64,000 nt of DNA from Mycolicibacterium elephantis DSM 44368 (GCF_004014805.1 NZ_ATDN01000008.1:1-64000); one strand, 5' to 3'. Positions 1 through 7,764 are shown, numbered from the stretch's first letter. A program made the numbers and translations. Notes: generated by a model from the sequence alone, not told the origin.

Positions 1-204
1 GCCCATTTCCTGCGGTGTGGTCTCGGTCTGCAGCCGCGCCAGCACGCGCTGACTCATCGTGGGCAGCCGACACGACAGCGTTTCGAGCTCATCGAGGGCG
101 GCCAGCAGATCGGGGCGGGTCAACAAGCTCAGATCGCAGGCGGCCACCTGTTCATAGGCCGCACGCAGTTCGGCGATCGCCGCCTGCAACCCGCTCCCCG
201 ACAT
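1..204 (-). CDS. DUF222/13E12-repeat family protein, N-terminus only (cut by window edge)
   Basis: The minus strand reads MSGSGLQAAIAELRAAYEQV and stays open to the left edge. It continues with a Leu-rich helix and reaches RVLARLQTETTPQEMG, which matches the DUF222 domain that precedes an HNH nuclease domain in mycobacterial 13E12-repeat proteins. Only 68 residues are visible, so the HNH part cannot be judged. The start chosen is the ATG at 204. A second in-frame ATG at 219 lies inside the LexA box, and an in-frame TGA lies further upstream. The LexA box 4 nt upstream implies a leaderless or nearly leaderless, DNA-damage-induced transcript. These genes are commonly multicopy and associated with mobile elements. 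Confidence 0.8.
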   Translation of the reverse strand, partial: MSGSGLQAAIAELRAAYEQVAACDLSLLTRPDLLAALDELETLSCRLPTMSQRVLARLQTETTPQEMG

Positions 205-207
205 ACC

Positions 208-223
208 TCGAACATACATTCGA
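208..223 (-). promoter_or_regulatory. LexA-binding SOS box
   Basis: TCGAACATACATTCGA differs from the mycobacterial SOS consensus TCGAAC-N4-GTTCGA at one position. It lies immediately upstream of the DUF222 start codon. Some 13E12-family genes of M. tuberculosis are known LexA targets, so this fits the family. Confidence 0.75.
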
Positions 224-306
224 GAACCGACATATCCACTGACTCAAACTTCCGACAGGGTCGCGTTATCCCCAGTCTGGCCGATGTTGAGGACGTTGAG
301 TGAGGC

Positions 307-423
307 ATGGTCCGATCGCGACGAACGGAGATTCCTGCCGAGGAGAAGACGCGGCTGGTGCCGGCGGTCTTGGCCGGTCAGACGACCGGCGCCGAGGCCG
401 AACAGCGAGCTAACAGAGGATAG
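307..423 (+). pseudogene. Transposase N-terminal remnant (HTH, IS3 OrfA-like)
   Basis: This 38-codon reading frame encodes RTEIPAEEKTRLVPAVLAG followed by QTTGAEAEQRANRG and then a stop. It resembles the start of IS3-type OrfA helix-turn-helix proteins (pattern IPAEEKxRLVLAVLAGEMTVAEAARR), but it ends where the recognition helix should begin. No inverted repeats or DDE domain follow. I read it as a scrap of an old insertion sequence. The stretch from 224 to 601 holds nothing else that I can support. Confidence 0.5.
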
Positions 424-601
424 GTGGACTCGGCGTTTTCATCCTCTGAAGGGATTCTCGCCGTACTGGTCGCGGCTATCGTCACGTCATAACACGGTTC
501 GTTCGGCGCGGGTGTGAGACGGGTTCAAAGGTCGCGGTGAGCGTTGGGGTGCTGCCGAGGGAAGGGGATACCTCGCCGGTCGGCGCACCGCGCCCGGTCC
601 A

Positions 602-665
602 TCGACACTCGAAGTCGAAACCGTCCAGCTCCACGTCCAGTTGTCCAACAACACCGTGTCGTCCT
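602..665 (-). repeat. Partial second copy of the tmRNA promoter and 5' end
   Basis: By hand alignment this 64-bp segment matches 3408-3471 at 57 of 64 positions, 2,806 bp away and in the same orientation. In the intact copy these bases cover about 30 nt upstream of ssrA and its first about 31 nt (GGGGCTG acceptor strand and the GGTTTCGACTTCGAGTG loop). Here the acceptor strand reads GGAGCTG, and the similarity stops after TGTCGA. No tag reading frame and no 3' half follow, so this is a relic and not a functional tmRNA. See findings. Confidence 0.75.
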
Positions 666-678
666 CGCTGACACTCGT

Positions 679-709
679 CATTGACGACCGTCAGTGACAG
701 GATTACAGT
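679..709 (+). promoter_or_regulatory. Promoter and overlapping operator of the TetR operon
   Basis: TTGACG (681-686), a 17-bp spacer and TACAGT (704-709) form a good SigA-like promoter. Transcription would begin near 716, exactly at the ATG, so the message is probably leaderless. A palindrome CATTGACG-AC-CGTCAGTG (679-696, 7 of 8 pairs) covers the -35 box, as expected for autorepression by the adjacent TetR protein. Confidence 0.6.
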
Positions 710-715
710 GACGCC

Positions 716-1324
716 ATGGCACCCACGGTGTCCACCGCAGTCAGCACGCGTGAAGCGCAACGACTCGAGACACGAGCGCGGTTGTTCGACGCCGCGGTCG
801 CCGAGATCGGCCGGGTGGGCCTAGGCAACGCCGATGTCAGCGCGATCGCGCGCGCAGTTGGCGTTGCTCGGGGAACGTTCTACTTCCACTTCCCGACGAA
901 GGAGCACGTCCTCGCCGAACTGCAGCATGACGAAGAAGCCCGAATCGTTGCCAAACTCGAAAAGCGTTCGTCCCCATCTGATTTAGAATCAGCCCTTTCC
1001 GAGGTCATCACCGAAGTGCTGGCCGCCGAGCGGCGGCTCGGCGAAAACATCTTCCGCGAGATGCTGGGGCTCGTGTTCTCGACTTCACGACCCGCGGAAG
1101 CACAGCTCGGTGAGCATCCACTCGCCGAGTACGTACTCGGGGTAATGACTCGCGCGCAACACGAGGGCGTGCTGTCGGCTTCCGTGCAACCACACGAGCT
1201 GACGATCATCTTCCTCAACGGAATGTTTGCCCTGTTGACGACACTCGCGACAACGGGGGGCGCACGGAGAAGGCTGCTGGACCGATACGTGAAGACGATG
1301 GTGACCGGAATGGAGGCGTTGTGA
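716..1324 (+). CDS. TetR family transcriptional regulator
   Basis: This is a 202-residue one-domain repressor of normal family length. Residues about 18-65 form the TetR DNA-binding domain, with the signature VARGTFYFHFPTKEHVLAEL. The helical C-terminal ligand domain is not recognisable to a subgroup. Its stop codon overlaps the GTG start of the diiron protein gene (GTGA), so the two are translationally coupled. Three further genes follow in the same direction and form one operon. The promoter carries a palindrome over its -35 box, which suggests autorepression. The inducing ligand is unknown. Confidence 0.88.
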   Translation: MAPTVSTAVSTREAQRLETRARLFDAAVAEIGRVGLGNADVSAIARAVGVARGTFYFHFPTKEHVLAELQHDEEARIVAKLEKRSSPSDLESALSEVITEVLAAERRLGENIFREMLGLVFSTSRPAEAQLGEHPLAEYVLGVMTRAQHEGVLSASVQPHELTIIFLNGMFALLTTLATTGGARRRLLDRYVKTMVTGMEAL

Positions 1325-2142
1325 GTACTGGGATCGACGGCTATATGGAGTTTCTCGTCGAGCGAGACGGCGAAGCGGACGCGCTCAACCGGCGCCTCTC
1401 CAATCGTGAGGAGTACTTTGCCGACATCGAAAGCAATCCGGTTCGATCGACCCGTCGAATCGATCAGGATGTGTTCAACGCCAACCTCAAACGGCGTCGG
1501 CCCGAACCGGGCCTGAGCCCCGAGATGCTCTTCCTGCTGGCCACCGCGAAGCTCAATCAGGCCGAACGTTTCGGGGTCAACCTCGGAGAGGCCTATGGAA
1601 TCAACAGCGGGAAAGACCGGCCGCGCGAGCGGGTCTACATCGAACTCGAGGAGCACTACCACACCAAGCTGCTCGCCTACGTGCTCGACATCTTCGGATT
1701 GCAATTTCAGGTCTCGCCGCCTCCGTTTGTGATGCGACAGTTCGTCAAGCTCAGCGTGTTCACACCCGAACGCCTCGGTGTAGCGGCCGTCGGTGCCGGC
1801 GAGATGGCTGGATGCGTGATGTTCGATCAGTTGCGGCGGGTCGGAATCCAGCTGTTCGCCGACGAGCCCGCCGTAGCGGCGCGGATTGATTCTCTGTACC
1901 GCGAGATTTTGACCGACGAGATCGGGCATGTCGGCTACTGCGCGGCGACCTGCACGTCGGCCGAACGCGCAATAATGCGTCGGCTCTATCCGTATCTGGG
2001 GCGGCTCTTCGCCCGACAGACCCCAGAGATCAGTCAGCTCGTCGATCGCGAGCAACTGCACGCGCTGCTGGACCGGCCGTTCGACGTCGAGGCGCTTTCG
2101 GCCGGCCTGCCGCACAGAACGTTCCTCGCCGCACACCCGTAG
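1321..2142 (+). CDS. Ferritin-like diiron protein, possible oxygenase
   Basis: This 273-residue protein has the ligand pattern of a four-helix-bundle diiron enzyme. There are two ExxH motifs (E111-H-Y-H114 and E200-I-G-H203), an intervening glutamate in GAGEMAG (E161), and candidate first ligands at E82 or E90. That is the set used by AurF-like N-oxygenases and other ferritin-superfamily oxygenases. I do not recognise a named family member, so substrate and reaction are unknown. It starts with GTG overlapping the TetR stop codon and is followed by two small membrane-protein genes. The regulator may sense a substrate or product of this enzyme. There is no signal peptide, so it is probably cytoplasmic. 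Confidence 0.6.
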   Translation: MSTGIDGYMEFLVERDGEADALNRRLSNREEYFADIESNPVRSTRRIDQDVFNANLKRRRPEPGLSPEMLFLLATAKLNQAERFGVNLGEAYGINSGKDRPRERVYIELEEHYHTKLLAYVLDIFGLQFQVSPPPFVMRQFVKLSVFTPERLGVAAVGAGEMAGCVMFDQLRRVGIQLFADEPAVAARIDSLYREILTDEIGHVGYCAATCTSAERAIMRRLYPYLGRLFARQTPEISQLVDREQLHALLDRPFDVEALSAGLPHRTFLAAHP

Positions 2143-2155
2143 CATCGCCCTCGAT

Positions 2156-2392
2156 ATGTCGCAACAGAAACAGGGCAGAGTGAAATATGCGGCGGCGATC
2201 ATCCTGGCCGGAGTCGCCGCCGGTGAGGGCATCATCGCCTTCCCGGACAAACCCCGCGAGCTGTGGCGGACATATTCAGCGGCACCGGAGAGGGTAAAGG
2301 GATATCTGAAAGACCTTGCCGCACAACGACGCAAGGCCTTCGCCGCTGGCGATGTCGAAGCTGCGTTGCGTGCCACCGCTCCCCGGGAGTGA
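2156..2392 (+). CDS. Small membrane-anchored protein of unknown function
   Basis: This is a 78-residue protein starting MSQQKQGRVKYAAAIILAGV. Residues about 9-28 form one hydrophobic segment, and a charged helical tail rich in Arg, Lys and Ala follows. The overall shape resembles short YtxH-like or accessory membrane proteins, but I recognise no family. The start lies 14 nt after the diiron-protein stop. The stop overlaps the next gene's GTG start, so it belongs to the same operon. Confidence 0.6.
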   Translation: MSQQKQGRVKYAAAIILAGVAAGEGIIAFPDKPRELWRTYSAAPERVKGYLKDLAAQRRKAFAAGDVEAALRATAPRE

Positions 2393-2862
2393 GGGTGGCG
2401 ACGACCGCCGCGTATATCCGGACCCAGGCTGCGGTGGCCGGGCTGATCAATTTCGTGGTCAACCCGGCCATCGACTGGCTCTCGTTGCGACACAAGGGAG
2501 CTCAGCCGATCTGGGGCGCCGACGGTCTGGTGGTCAACTTCGTCATCACCTCGCTGATCTTGTCGACGCTGGTGGGGATATTCGCCCAGTGGGGCGTACG
2601 GCGGGAGAAGAAGGCTGGTCGCGTGCACTCGCGGAACGCGTCGTCGTCGCGCTGGCTGCACCGGTTGCCCCGGCGCGGCTGGGTCGCCGGGCCGGTGCTC
2701 GGTGCCGCCGCCGCGGTGGTGGTGATCGCGCTGTTCTGGGCACTGCACGGGCTCGGGATGACGAAATGGTCACTGGCCGCTCTGATGGCGGTCAAGGCGG
2801 TGTACTGCGGGCTGCTCGGTTTCCTGGTCGCGCGCTGGGTGATATCGCGTCATCTGGCGTGA
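2389..2862 (+). CDS. Integral membrane protein of unknown function
   Basis: This is a protein of about 157 residues with GTG start 2389 overlapping the preceding TGA (GTGA). A second GTG at 2395 is possible. It has about four hydrophobic segments: NFVVNPAIDW, VVNFVITSLILSTLVGIFA, PVLGAAAAVVVIALFWAL and LAALMAVKAVYCGLLGFLVA. They are separated by a basic loop with many Arg and Lys residues. I recognise no family. It is the last gene of the TetR-diiron operon. The operon layout suggests a membrane partner or transporter for whatever the diiron protein handles, but this is inference only. Confidence 0.6.
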   Translation: MRVATTAAYIRTQAAVAGLINFVVNPAIDWLSLRHKGAQPIWGADGLVVNFVITSLILSTLVGIFAQWGVRREKKAGRVHSRNASSSRWLHRLPRRGWVAGPVLGAAAAVVVIALFWALHGLGMTKWSLAALMAVKAVYCGLLGFLVARWVISRHLA

Positions 2863-2951
2863 CCTCGCTCACCCGCTGCTGGCCGGCAGCCATTGGCCGG
2901 GTGCCTACTACCTCACGGCTGTGCCGCAGTCGCCCACGTCTGGGAGGGACG

Positions 2952-2999
2952 GCATCACCGACGCCGGTGACGCGCGATCCGTACGGGCACCTGTTCCCG
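2952..2999 (+). pseudogene. C-terminal scrap of a phage-type tyrosine integrase
   Basis: The plus strand reads SPTPVTRDPYGHLFP. This corresponds to the very conserved end of actinophage integrases (pattern TLDRYGHLFP), which includes the catalytic tyrosine. No upstream catalytic Arg-His-Arg region is present. It lies 75 bp from the 3' end of ssrA, a classical integration target. It therefore marks an old integrated element of which only the tail of int is left. Confidence 0.55.
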
Positions 3000-3032
3000 A
3001 CGACCTGTGTCCAGAATGTGCCCAAACGAGAA

Positions 3033-3064
3033 GCAGGCCAGAGCGAAAATACACTCTGGCCTGC
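3033..3064 (-). terminator. Stem-loop terminator downstream of ssrA
   Basis: GCAGGCCAGAG (3033-3043) and CTCTGGCCTGC (3054-3064) form a perfect 11-bp stem with a 10-nt loop, 9 nt beyond the tmRNA 3' end. There is a run rich in T but no long U-tract, as is usual in mycobacteria. It can also serve the plus-strand operon ending at 2862. Confidence 0.75.
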
Positions 3065-3073
3065 TTTCCCCTG

Positions 3074-3438
3074 TGGAGCTGCCGGGAATCGAACCCGGGT
3101 CCTACGGTGTTCCCTCAAGGCTTCTCCGTGCGCAGTCCGCTATGCCTCTGCTCGGATCTCCTGATCACGCGGACAAGTCAGGATGACGATCCCAGTCGCT
3201 GTTGGTGTCCCGATGAGTCCCGCGACCGGACTCACCGGTGGATCCCTCTAGCTGATGCCAGACACCGGGTCGAGGGCGCTCCCGGGCTGACAGACTAGCC
3301 GTCGCTTAGGCAGCGAGGGCGTAGTCGCGCTGATGAGAATCGGCGCTTATTTGGTTGCAACGACGCTTACGGTGGTCTCTTGCCTGCACCGGCACGCTTC
3401 CCTTGATTCGACACTCGAAGTCGAAACCGTTCAGCCCC
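3074..3438 (-). ncRNA. ssrA: Transfer-messenger RNA (tmRNA)
   Basis: This is a 365-nt tmRNA. The 5' acceptor strand GGGGCTG (3432-3438) pairs with CAGCTCC (3075-3081). The T-arm GGGTTCGATTCCC is intact, and the internal reading frame ends ADSHQRDYALAA followed by TAA, the known mycobacterial degradation tag. The 3' CCA is not encoded (the DNA reads ACAG) and must be added after transcription. tmRNA works with SmpB to rescue stalled ribosomes, and smpB lies 2.2 kb upstream on the same strand. A small open reading frame spanning this RNA (3306-3515) is not a gene. The 3' end is the probable attachment site of the integrase remnant next to it. Confidence 0.97.
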
Positions 3439-3547
3439 ATGTCTAGTTGTCGAACAACACCCTGCCGTCCTGGCAGGACTATCCATGATACGTCTTCCTC
3501 AACGCCGCGCCACACCGATTTCTTCCCGCCCGGGGGCGTAGCGCGTG

Positions 3548-4651
3548 TTATCCGGCCGCCAGGTCGCGGTGGCGTTTGACCAGGTCGGCGGCCTGCTCGC
3601 GCGGCAGCGCGGTCACCACAAGGCCGTCGGGGCCCTCCATCGTCTCGCCGGCGAACATCGCGTTGATGATCGCTTCCTCGGTGGCCTCGACCGTGGCGTA
3701 GAACAACCCGTCGATCAGGCGGTTCGCCAGCATCTTAATCTCCGCCACATCGGGTCCGGGTGCGGCGGCGAAATCACCGACGACGTCGTTGCCGGTCGCG
3801 AAGCAGAACGCGATGTCGCCGCTGCCGTTCTCGCCGGCGCCGCCGGTACGCGCGATGCCGAGCGCCGCCCGCTGCGCCAGGCGCGCGCACTGCGTCGGGA
3901 TCAGCGGCGCGTCGGTGGCCACCAGCACGATGATCGACCCGGTGCCCTCCGGCGGCTGCCCGGGCATGAGCGTCGGCGTCGGCGGCGGGGGCAGCAGCCG
4001 GCCCACCGGCACCCCGTCGATCATCAGCCGCTCCCGGGCGCCGTGGTTGGCCTGCACCAGCACGCCGACGGTGTGGTCGCCGGCGACCCGCGACGACGTC
4101 CCTATGCCGCCCTTGTATCCGTGGGCGATCATCCCGGTGCCGCCGCCGACGGCCCCTTCCTGCACCGGGCCGCCGGACGCGTCGGCGATCGCCGCCTCGA
4201 CATGCTGCGGGCGTACATGGAACCCGTTCAGGTCGTTGAGAATTCCGTCGCAGGTCTCCCCGACCACCGGCAGCGAGAAGAAGAACTCGTCGCCGCGGAC
4301 GCTTTTCTCGTGGGCGATCAGCGCGTCTCGGACCACCCCGACGCTGTGCGTGTTCGTCAGGCCGATGTAGCTGGTGAGCTGACCGGACTCGGCGACCCAG
4401 TGCTGGCCGGTCAGCTCGCCGTTGCCGTTGAGTCGGTGCGGCGCGGCGAAAAGCGGCCGGTTCCAGGGCTCGTCGCGCGGGATGACGACGGTGACGCCCG
4501 TGCGCACCGGCCCGTTACCGGGGTCGCGGGGACCCGAACCCGACACCAACGTGGTGTGCCCGACGCGCACTCCGGCGACGTCGGTGATGGCGTTCAGCGG
4601 TCCGGTGGGCAGATCTCCGATGACGATGCCGTGGTCGCGGGCGCGGCTCAC
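3548..4651 (-). CDS. P1/DmpA family peptidase (Ntn-type aminopeptidase)
   Basis: This 367-residue protein belongs to the S58/DmpA family of self-processing N-terminal-nucleophile aminopeptidases. The start ITDVAGVRVGHTTL is typical. The central motif GGGTGMIAHGYKGGIGTSSR contains the Gly-Ser/Thr autocleavage region, where the released N-terminal Ser acts as nucleophile. Family members hydrolyse N-terminal or beta-amino acids from small peptides and amides. The C-terminal half has the expected PLIPTQCARLAQRAALGIAR and ATEEAIINAMFAGE segments. There is no signal peptide, so it is probably cytoplasmic. It lies between ssrA and the mycothiol-dependent-isomerase-like gene on the same strand, with 66 nt separating it from the latter. 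Substrate is unknown. Confidence 0.9.
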   Translation of the reverse strand: MSRARDHGIVIGDLPTGPLNAITDVAGVRVGHTTLVSGSGPRDPGNGPVRTGVTVVIPRDEPWNRPLFAAPHRLNGNGELTGQHWVAESGQLTSYIGLTNTHSVGVVRDALIAHEKSVRGDEFFFSLPVVGETCDGILNDLNGFHVRPQHVEAAIADASGGPVQEGAVGGGTGMIAHGYKGGIGTSSRVAGDHTVGVLVQANHGARERLMIDGVPVGRLLPPPPTPTLMPGQPPEGTGSIIVLVATDAPLIPTQCARLAQRAALGIARTGGAGENGSGDIAFCFATGNDVVGDFAAAPGPDVAEIKMLANRLIDGLFYATVEATEEAIINAMFAGETMEGPDGLVVTALPREQAADLVKRHRDLAAG

Positions 4652-4717
4652 GTAGTCAACCTCCCTGTCGCGGTTTGTGTTTCGCCAAATTTATCCGGTT
4701 CTTGCGCGGCGACGGCG

Positions 4718-5560
4718 TCAGATCACATAGTTGAGGTGCTCGACGATCCGACGGCCGACGGCCTCGTCGCCGCCGTAGGCGATGGCGTCGTGATCCAGCG
4801 GGGTGCGTCCACCGGCGAGCCGGGTGAACAGCAGCCCGTCGAGCCGGATCGTCGACGTGGGCGGTTCGCCGCCGAAGTCGTCGACCACCTGTGCCCTGCC
4901 CGCGACCGCGACGTTGATCGTGCGGCCCAGCGGTCCGGTCAGCTCGATCGACACCCGCGCGCCGTCGGGCGCCCCGCCGAGCTTGCCGACCACGAAGCCC
5001 ATGCTGGCGGCCATCTCGTCCAGCGAGAGCTCGGCTGCGGGTCGCGCCAGCTCGGCGTCGGCGACCGGTTGGCCGATCGCGTCGCGGATATCGTGCTCGT
5101 GCATCCAGCAGTCGAACACCCGCACCCGCATGAACCGCCCGTAGCTGTCCGGACCGGCCGGTGTCATGGTGACGGCGTTCCAGTCGTCTTCGGAGAGCGC
5201 CGTCAGCGCCTCGCGTCGGTCGGCCGTGACCGCGCGGAACCGCTCGAGCAGCTCGGCCGGGCTGATCTGCCGCAGCCCACGCACCCATCGTTCGTTCATC
5301 GCGCCGATGTCGTTGCGCACGTGCTCGAGCGTGGACACGTCGACGTCGGCGTCGGGGGTCTCCACGCCCTGCAGCATGGACTCCACCCCGATGAGGTGGG
5401 CGACGACGTCGCGCACGCTCCATCCGGGCAGCGGCGTCGGCGCCTCCCACTGCGCGTCGTCCAGGCCGGCCGCGAGCGCGGCGATGTCGTCCCAGACCGC
5501 GAACAGCCCGGTCAGCACCGCGGATTTGTCGAGGATGGTTGGTTGCCGAGGAGTACTCAC
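4718..5560 (-). CDS. Maleylpyruvate isomerase family mycothiol-dependent enzyme
   Basis: This is a protein of about 280 residues with the DinB-like MDMPI_N helical bundle. The motif PLPGWSVRDVVAHLIGVESML carries the His that binds metal, and FDCWMHEHDIRDAIG supplies the other two His ligands. A C-terminal SCP2-like alpha/beta domain follows. The family uses mycothiol, the actinobacterial thiol, as cofactor, but most members have no known substrate. The start is set at GTG 5560 (reading STPRQPTILDKS). The longer frame up to 5584 adds eight residues without family resemblance. A nested stem-loop separates it from smpB upstream. Confidence 0.85.
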   Translation of the reverse strand: MSTPRQPTILDKSAVLTGLFAVWDDIAALAAGLDDAQWEAPTPLPGWSVRDVVAHLIGVESMLQGVETPDADVDVSTLEHVRNDIGAMNERWVRGLRQISPAELLERFRAVTADRREALTALSEDDWNAVTMTPAGPDSYGRFMRVRVFDCWMHEHDIRDAIGQPVADAELARPAAELSLDEMAASMGFVVGKLGGAPDGARVSIELTGPLGRTINVAVAGRAQVVDDFGGEPPTSTIRLDGLLFTRLAGGRTPLDHDAIAYGGDEAVGRRIVEHLNYVI

Positions 5561-5583
5561 GCCGCCGAACGTATCGCTGCGCA

Positions 5584-5649
5584 CCGGCGAGCGTGCGCAA
5601 AATCGGGTCGCAGACCGGCGTGTCGCTCGGGGACACGCACTCTCGCCGG
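5584..5649. repeat. Intergenic stem-loop, same family as the one at 47910
   Basis: CCGGCGAGCGTGC (5584-5596) pairs with GCACTCTCGCCGG (5637-5649), 12 of 13 positions. An inner hairpin GTGTC/GACAC lies within the loop. The left arm and the inner ACCGGCGTGTCGC are shared almost exactly with 47910-47974. It lies between smpB and the next minus-strand gene and probably terminates or insulates transcription. Confidence 0.7.
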
Positions 5650-5662
5650 GAAGGAGAGCCAG

Positions 5663-6157
5663 CTAGGTCATGCCTTTGGCGCGGCGGCCCAGCTCGCGGG
5701 TGATCTCGCGCTGGGCGTCGCGGCGGGCCAGGTCCTGGCGCTTGTCGCGGGCTTCCTTGCCGCGCGCCAACGCCATCTCGACCTTGACCTTGCCGTCGGA
5801 GAAGTACAGCGACAGCGGCACCAATGTCAGGTTGCCGTCCCGGATCCGGCCAATCAGCCGATCAATCTCTTTGCGGTGCAACAACAGTTTGCGGTTGCGC
5901 CGCGGCGAGTGGTTGGTCCAGCTGCCGTGGTGATACTCGGGGATGTGTAAGTTACGCAACCACACTTCGCCGTCGTCGACGGTGGCGAACGCGTCGGCGA
6001 GCGACGCCTGCCCCTCGCGCAGGCTCTTGACCTCGGTGCCGACCAGCTGGATCCCGGCCTCGAAGGTTTCCAGTATCGAATAGTTGTGTCGCGCTTTGCG
6101 GTTCGTCGCGACAACCTTGTTGTTACTGGACCTCGACGGGTCGGCTTTCTTGGCCAT
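5663..6157 (-). CDS. smpB: SsrA-binding protein SmpB
   Basis: This 164-residue SmpB has the complete fold: an N-terminal [18 protein letters not shown], an oligonucleotide-binding barrel with [19 protein letters not shown], and [20 protein letters not shown]. Its basic C-terminal tail ([13 protein letters not shown]) would form the helix that enters the empty mRNA channel. It binds the tRNA-like domain of tmRNA and delivers it to stalled ribosomes. It starts 1 nt after the ftsX stop region, so it is transcribed with ftsE and ftsX. The ftsE-ftsX-smpB-ssrA order is conserved in mycobacteria. Confidence 0.97.
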   Translation of the reverse strand: MAKKADPSRSSNNKVVATNRKARHNYSILETFEAGIQLVGTEVKSLREGQASLADAFATVDDGEVWLRNLHIPEYHHGSWTNHSPRRNRKLLLHRKEIDRLIGRIRDGNLTLVPLSLYFSDGKVKVEMALARGKEARDKRQDLARRDAQREITRELGRRAKGMT

Positions 6158-6158
6158 C

Positions 6159-7055
6159 TCAGCGTCGAATGTAGAGCCGCAGCGTGATGTAGGCGGTGAT
6201 GCCCGACATCGCCAGGCCCAGGAACATCATGAACGGCGCGCTGAAGTACAGCACGTCGGCGTAGTCGACCTTCGCGATCAGGTTGGCTTGGTAGAACTGG
6301 TTGAGCGCGTTCTCCAGGAACAGCGCCCGCACCAGAATCAGCCCGATGATCGCGATGATCACGCCGATGAACGCCGCGAGCATCGCCTCCACCAGGAACG
6401 GCAGCTGGGTGTACCACCGGCTGGCGCCGACCAGGCGCATGATGCCGATCTCGGTGCGACGGGTGTAGGCCGCGACCTGCACCATGTTGGCGATCAACAG
6501 CACCGCGCCGACCGCCTGCACCAACGCGATCGCGAACGCCGCGTTGGACAGCCCGTCGAGCACGGCGAAGAGCCGGTCGATCAGCTCCTTCTGGTTGAGC
6601 ACGTTCAGCACGCCGGGTTGGCCGACCATGGCCTCGTCGAACTCCCGGTGCTCCTCGGGGTTGTCCAGCTTGACGATGAACGACGCGGGAAACGCGTCAC
6701 GGCCGGCGACGTCCTTGTACTGCGGAAACTTCGCGATGGCGTCGTCGTAGGCCTGGTCGCGGTTGAGAAACCGCACCGACCGCACGTCGTCACGGTTCTC
6801 GATCTGCTCACGCAACGCCTGGCACGGGTCGGCGTCGCAGGTCGGGTCGTTGGCCGAGACGTCGTCGGTCAAGAAGACCTGGCTCTCCACCCGGTCGAGA
6901 TAGATGGCGCGCGACTGGTCAGCCAGCCGCAGCACCAACAGGCCGCCACCGAACAGGCCGATCGAGATCGCGGTGGTCAGGATCATGGCCACCGTCATGG
7001 TGACGTTGCGACGAAATCCGGTGAGGACCTCGTTGATCAGGAAGCCGAAGCGCAC
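6159..7055 (-). CDS. ftsX: Cell division protein FtsX
   Basis: This 298-residue integral membrane subunit of the FtsEX complex controls septal peptidoglycan hydrolases of the RipC type in mycobacteria. It begins [20 protein letters not shown] with a first transmembrane segment near residues 15-40. A periplasmic domain of about 120 residues ([20 protein letters not shown] and following) carries two Cys that could form a disulfide. Three C-terminal transmembrane segments follow ([50 protein letters not shown]). The GTG start overlaps the ftsE stop by one nucleotide (TAGTG), which ensures coupled synthesis. Confidence 0.96.
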   Translation of the reverse strand: MRFGFLINEVLTGFRRNVTMTVAMILTTAISIGLFGGGLLVLRLADQSRAIYLDRVESQVFLTDDVSANDPTCDADPCQALREQIENRDDVRSVRFLNRDQAYDDAIAKFPQYKDVAGRDAFPASFIVKLDNPEEHREFDEAMVGQPGVLNVLNQKELIDRLFAVLDGLSNAAFAIALVQAVGAVLLIANMVQVAAYTRRTEIGIMRLVGASRWYTQLPFLVEAMLAAFIGVIIAIIGLILVRALFLENALNQFYQANLIAKVDYADVLYFSAPFMMFLGLAMSGITAYITLRLYIRR

Positions 7056-7744
7056 TAGCGGTCCATTCCGTACACGCCGCGCTGCTCGTCACGAACCAGC
7101 CTGCCCAGTTCGAGCTCGACGACGCGCTGCCGCATCGAGTCGACGATGTGATGGTCGTGGGTGGCCATCAGCACGGTCGTGCCCGTGCGGTTGATGCGCT
7201 CAAGCAGATCCATGATGTCCTTACTGGTCTCAGGATCGAGGTTGCCGGTGGGCTCGTCGGCCAGCAGGACCAGCGGCCGGTTGACGAACGCCCTGGCGAT
7301 GGCCACGCGTTGCTGCTCGCCGCCGGACAGTTCGGCCGGCAGCCGGTTGGCCTTGCCGGAAAGCCCGACCATCTCCAGCACGTCGGGCACCACCCGGTTG
7401 ATCACCTCGGCGCGTTTGCCGATCACCTCGAGGGCGAAGGCGACGTTTTCGAAAACGGTCTTCTGCTGCAGCAGCCGGAAGTCCTGGAACACGCAGCCGA
7501 TCACCTGGCGCAGGCCGGGGATGTGCCGACCGGGCAACTTGTTGACGTGGAACTTCGAGACGCGGATGTCACCGCTCGTCGGCGTGTCCTCGGCCAGCAA
7601 CAGCCGCATGAACGTCGACTTTCCGGATCCCGACGGACCGATCAAGAAGACGAACTCGCCTTTGTCGATCTTGACCGAGATGTTGTCGAGCGCCGGCCGT
7701 GCCGACGACTTGTACTGCTTGGAAACACGATCGAGGGTGATCAC
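7055..7744 (-). CDS. ftsE: Cell division ATP-binding protein FtsE
   Basis: This 229-residue ABC ATPase is the cytoplasmic partner of FtsX. It has Walker [11 protein letters not shown], a Q-loop in [18 protein letters not shown], the signature [15 protein letters not shown], Walker [13 protein letters not shown] and the H-loop TVLMATHD. The start is GTG 7744 ([13 protein letters not shown]), which gives the usual mycobacterial FtsE length. The same frame stays open far upstream, but that stretch is the shadow of the Thr/Pro-rich gene. ATP hydrolysis drives conformational change in FtsX at the divisome. Confidence 0.96.
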   Translation of the reverse strand: MITLDRVSKQYKSSARPALDNISVKIDKGEFVFLIGPSGSGKSTFMRLLLAEDTPTSGDIRVSKFHVNKLPGRHIPGLRQVIGCVFQDFRLLQQKTVFENVAFALEVIGKRAEVINRVVPDVLEMVGLSGKANRLPAELSGGEQQRVAIARAFVNRPLVLLADEPTGNLDPETSKDIMDLLERINRTGTTVLMATHDHHIVDSMRQRVVELELGRLVRDEQRGVYGMDR

Positions 7745-7764
7745 GGCACGCCAGTGTAGCGGTG

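Noticed and set aside
224..600. Complete insertion sequence around the transposase scrap
   Set aside because: I could find no terminal inverted repeats, no target duplication and no DDE domain, so only a pseudogene fragment is reported.
880..2748. 622-codon open frame on the minus strand
   Set aside because: It lies antisense to the TetR, diiron-protein and membrane-protein genes, has no family resemblance and follows from high GC at third codon positions.
3306..3515. 69-codon minus-strand reading frame ending in ADSHQRDYALAA
   Set aside because: This is the tmRNA tag frame plus the tmRNA 5' region, not a protein gene.
2863..3547. Possible tRNA genes near the integrase scrap
   Set aside because: The only tRNA-like T-arm is the 3' end of tmRNA. 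No cloverleaf is formed elsewhere.
3545..5950. 801-codon plus-strand open frame
   Set aside because: It is antisense to the P1 peptidase, MDMPI-like and smpB genes and has no motifs of its own.
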